A DNA stretch of 6,571 nt from NCBI GenBank assembly GCA_031177735.1, contig JAPSKJ010000117.1, positions 1 to 6,571 of the forward strand, in the 5' to 3' direction. The notes below the pieces were generated by a model. The model was not told the DNA's origin, ran no database searches, and saw only the letters and a list, made by a program, of their open reading frames with translations. This DNA is from Nocardioides sp. (GTDB taxonomy: Bacteria; Actinomycetota; Actinomycetes; Propionibacteriales; Nocardioidaceae). This document shows positions 5,309 through 6,571 of the stretch, piece by piece. Position numbers and translations under genes: made by a program. Positions within the stretch are counted from its first letter, which is position 1, and the number at the start of each line of letters is the position of its first letter.

Positions 5309-6024
5309 GCGGGATCCCGGGGGGCGCGCGGCCCAGCCCCAACATCTGGCACCACACCGCGACCTACGAGGTCGAGAACCGGGCCGCCGATCCTGACGGC
5401 CGCCTCTGGGCGGCGATGGAGGCTGCGGTCGGGTCCGGCTCCCCCGGCTGGTCGGGGCGCGACGTGCTCGACGTCGGTTGCGGCACGGGCTTCCACCTGC
5501 CGCGGTTCGCGGCGACCGCACGCACCGTCACGGGCGTGGAGCCGCATCCCTCGCTCGTCGCACTCGCCCGGCGGCGTACCCGACGGTTGGGGAACGTCGC
5601 GGTCCACCAGGGCCTCGCCCAGGAGCTGCCGCTGCCGGATGCCTCGGTCGACGTGGTGCACGCGCGGTGGGCGTACTTCTTCGGGCCGGGCTGCGAGCCG
5701 GGGCTGGCCGAGCTGGACCGGGTGGTCCGACGCGGCGGCACGGCGCTGGTGATCGACAACGACCCGACCCGGTCGACGTTCGGCCGGTGGTTCCGGCGCG
5801 GGTTCCCCGAGGTGGACCCGGACGCGGTCGAGCGGTTCTGGTCGACCCGCGGGTGGAGCCGGGAGGCGGTCGACATGGGCTGGCGGTTCACCTCGTACGC
5901 CGACCTGGCGGCCGTGGTGCGCATCGAGCTGCCGACCGCGGCGGCCGAGGCGGTGCTCGCCGAGCACCCGCGCGACCTGCTGGAGGTCGACTACGCGGTC
6001 AACCTGTGGTGGAAGCGCTTCTGA
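5197..6024 (+). CDS. Class I SAM-dependent methyltransferase (start uncertain)
   Basis: This protein would transfer a methyl group from S-adenosylmethionine to an unknown small-molecule substrate. Numbered from the GTG at 5197, motif I is VLDVGCGTG (90-98), the acidic ribose ligand is in VTGVEPHPS (Glu115), and the motif III/IV region is LPLPDASVDVVHARWAYFF (144-162), typical of Methyltransf_11 proteins. The C-terminus DYAVNLWWKRF ends at TGA 6024. Recognisable protein begins only at PNIWHHTATYEVENRAADPDG (from about 5338). The first 47 or so residues are arginine/glycine/proline-rich and look like an out-of-frame reading of the VOC gene. No ATG, GTG or TTG lies in any frame between 5273 and 5400, so GTG 5197 (112-bp overlap), a non-standard start such as CTG 5305 or ATC 5314, or an indel error are the options. 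The function as a methyltransferase is firm; the 5' boundary is not. Confidence 0.85.
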   Translation: MDRQAGRERPARLGGRARHAGPGGRAVRLPQRHRPHLSGIPGGARPSPNIWHHTATYEVENRAADPDGRLWAAMEAAVGSGSPGWSGRDVLDVGCGTGFHLPRFAATARTVTGVEPHPSLVALARRRTRRLGNVAVHQGLAQELPLPDASVDVVHARWAYFFGPGCEPGLAELDRVVRRGGTALVIDNDPTRSTFGRWFRRGFPEVDPDAVERFWSTRGWSREAVDMGWRFTSYADLAAVVRIELPTAAAEAVLAEHPRDLLEVDYAVNLWWKRF

Positions 6025-6026
6025 AC

Positions 6027-6047
6027 CTCTCGCACGAGGCACGAGAG
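6027..6047. terminator. Possible bidirectional terminator hairpin between convergent genes
   Basis: CTCTCG (6027-6032) and CGAGAG (6042-6047) form a perfect 6-bp inverted repeat with a 9-base loop in the 37-bp gap between two convergent genes. A smaller alternative hairpin, CTCG-CA-CGAG, lies at 6029-6038. No T-run follows on either strand, so it would be at best an L-shaped actinobacterial-type terminator. Position is the main support. Confidence 0.35.
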
Positions 6048-6061
6048 CGGCGGCGCTCGGC

Positions 6062-6571
6062 TCAGCGCAGGTCGGTCAGCGCCGCGCGGTCGACGGTGGT
6101 GCCGACCAGCTCCCGGAGCCGGTCGTTGACGTCCCAGGTGTTGACGTTCATGCCGGCCGTGACGGTGTCCCCGGCGAGCCAGTACGCGACGAACTCGCCG
6201 GCCCCCAGGTCGCCGCGGATCTCGACGTCGTCGTCGGCCGAGCCGTGGCCGACGTACTCCATCGAGAACTCGAACTGGTCGGTGTAGAAGTAGGGCGCCC
6301 AGTCGTAGCGGTCGTCCCTGCCGAGCATCGTGCGCGCGGCCAGAGCCCCCTGGCGGACGGCGTTGTCCCAGTGCTCCACCCGCAGCGACCGGCCGAGGGA
6401 GGCGTTGCGGGCGTTGGCGACGTCGCCCGCCGCGAAGACCCGAGGGTCGGAGGCGCGCAGGTGCTCGTCGACCACGACGCCGTTGTCGACGCTCAGTCCG
6501 GCGGCCTCGGCCAGCCGGGTCTCGGGGACCGCGCCGACCGCGAGCAGGACGTGGTCGGCCTCGACCAGCCC
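6062..6571 (-). CDS. FAD-dependent ferredoxin reductase-like oxidoreductase (N-terminus beyond the right edge)
   Basis: Only the last 169 residues are in the window; the gene starts to the right and ends at TGA 6064-6062. The visible part contains the end of the pyridine nucleotide-disulfide reductase fold: ADHVLLAVGAVPETRLAEAAGL, then VDNGVVVDEHLRASDPRVFAAGDVAN, whose VFAAGDVA is the classic FAD-binding motif near the C-terminus. After it come LRVEHWDNAVRQGALAARTMLG and a C-terminal reductase domain (Reductase_C type) with PYFYTDQFEFSMEYVGHG and AGMNVNTWDVNDRLREL. This matches NAD(P)H-dependent ferredoxin reductases of the rhodocoxin/putidaredoxin reductase type, which pass electrons from NAD(P)H via FAD to a ferredoxin, often for cytochrome P450 or Rieske oxygenases. 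The partner is not visible. It is convergent with the methyltransferase and probably unrelated to it. The family is firm; the electron acceptor is inferred. Confidence 0.92.
   Translation of the reverse strand, partial: GLVEADHVLLAVGAVPETRLAEAAGLSVDNGVVVDEHLRASDPRVFAAGDVANARNASLGRSLRVEHWDNAVRQGALAARTMLGRDDRYDWAPYFYTDQFEFSMEYVGHGSADDDVEIRGDLGAGEFVAYWLAGDTVTAGMNVNTWDVNDRLRELVGTTVDRAALTDLR

Noticed and set aside
4592..5521. A 309-codon minus-strand frame over the VOC and methyltransferase genes
   Set aside because: Mirror frame of two genes with recognised motifs; composition is typical of antisense high-GC frames.

Overview
The window is high-GC DNA with strong G/C preference at third codon positions, GTG starts and closely packed genes. 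It reads as ordinary chromosome from a high-GC actinobacterium. A Nocardioides-like member of Nocardioidaceae is my best guess, from protein flavour and gene order only. I see no mobile element, CRISPR array, rRNA or tRNA.

Layout. A minus-strand block (3694 down to 1) holds, in transcription order, a Ppx/GppA phosphatase, a TIM-barrel sugar phosphate isomerase/epimerase-like protein, a TetR-family regulator, an ABC transporter ATPase and an ABC-2 type permease cut by the left edge. The first three are joined by two consecutive 4-nt GTGA stop/start overlaps. Between the TetR stop and the ATPase start lie 32 bp that contain a perfect 20-bp AT-rich palindrome and a plausible promoter. This suggests the exporter has its own promoter, repressed by the upstream TetR protein. 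A 23-codon reading frame bridges ATPase and permease through ATGA overlaps at both ends.

Divergent from ppx, on the plus strand, are a cysteine-rich protein resembling the mycobacterial Rv0495c family (3777-4559), a glyoxalase-like VOC protein (4649-5308) and a class I SAM-dependent methyltransferase ending at 6024. The pairing of the cysteine-rich gene, ppx and the TIM-barrel gene recalls the Mycobacterium tuberculosis Rv0495c-Rv0496-Rv0498 neighbourhood, as I remember it. The methyltransferase has no ATG, GTG or TTG where its conserved N-terminus begins, so its start is unresolved. A convergent, left-pointing ferredoxin reductase-like flavoprotein (6062 to the right edge) is truncated by the window.

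No clearly new biological system stands out. The best leads are the palindrome/leaderless-promoter arrangement controlling the exporter, the double-ATGA mini-ORF, the metal- or cluster-binding look of the cysteine-rich protein, and the methyltransferase start.
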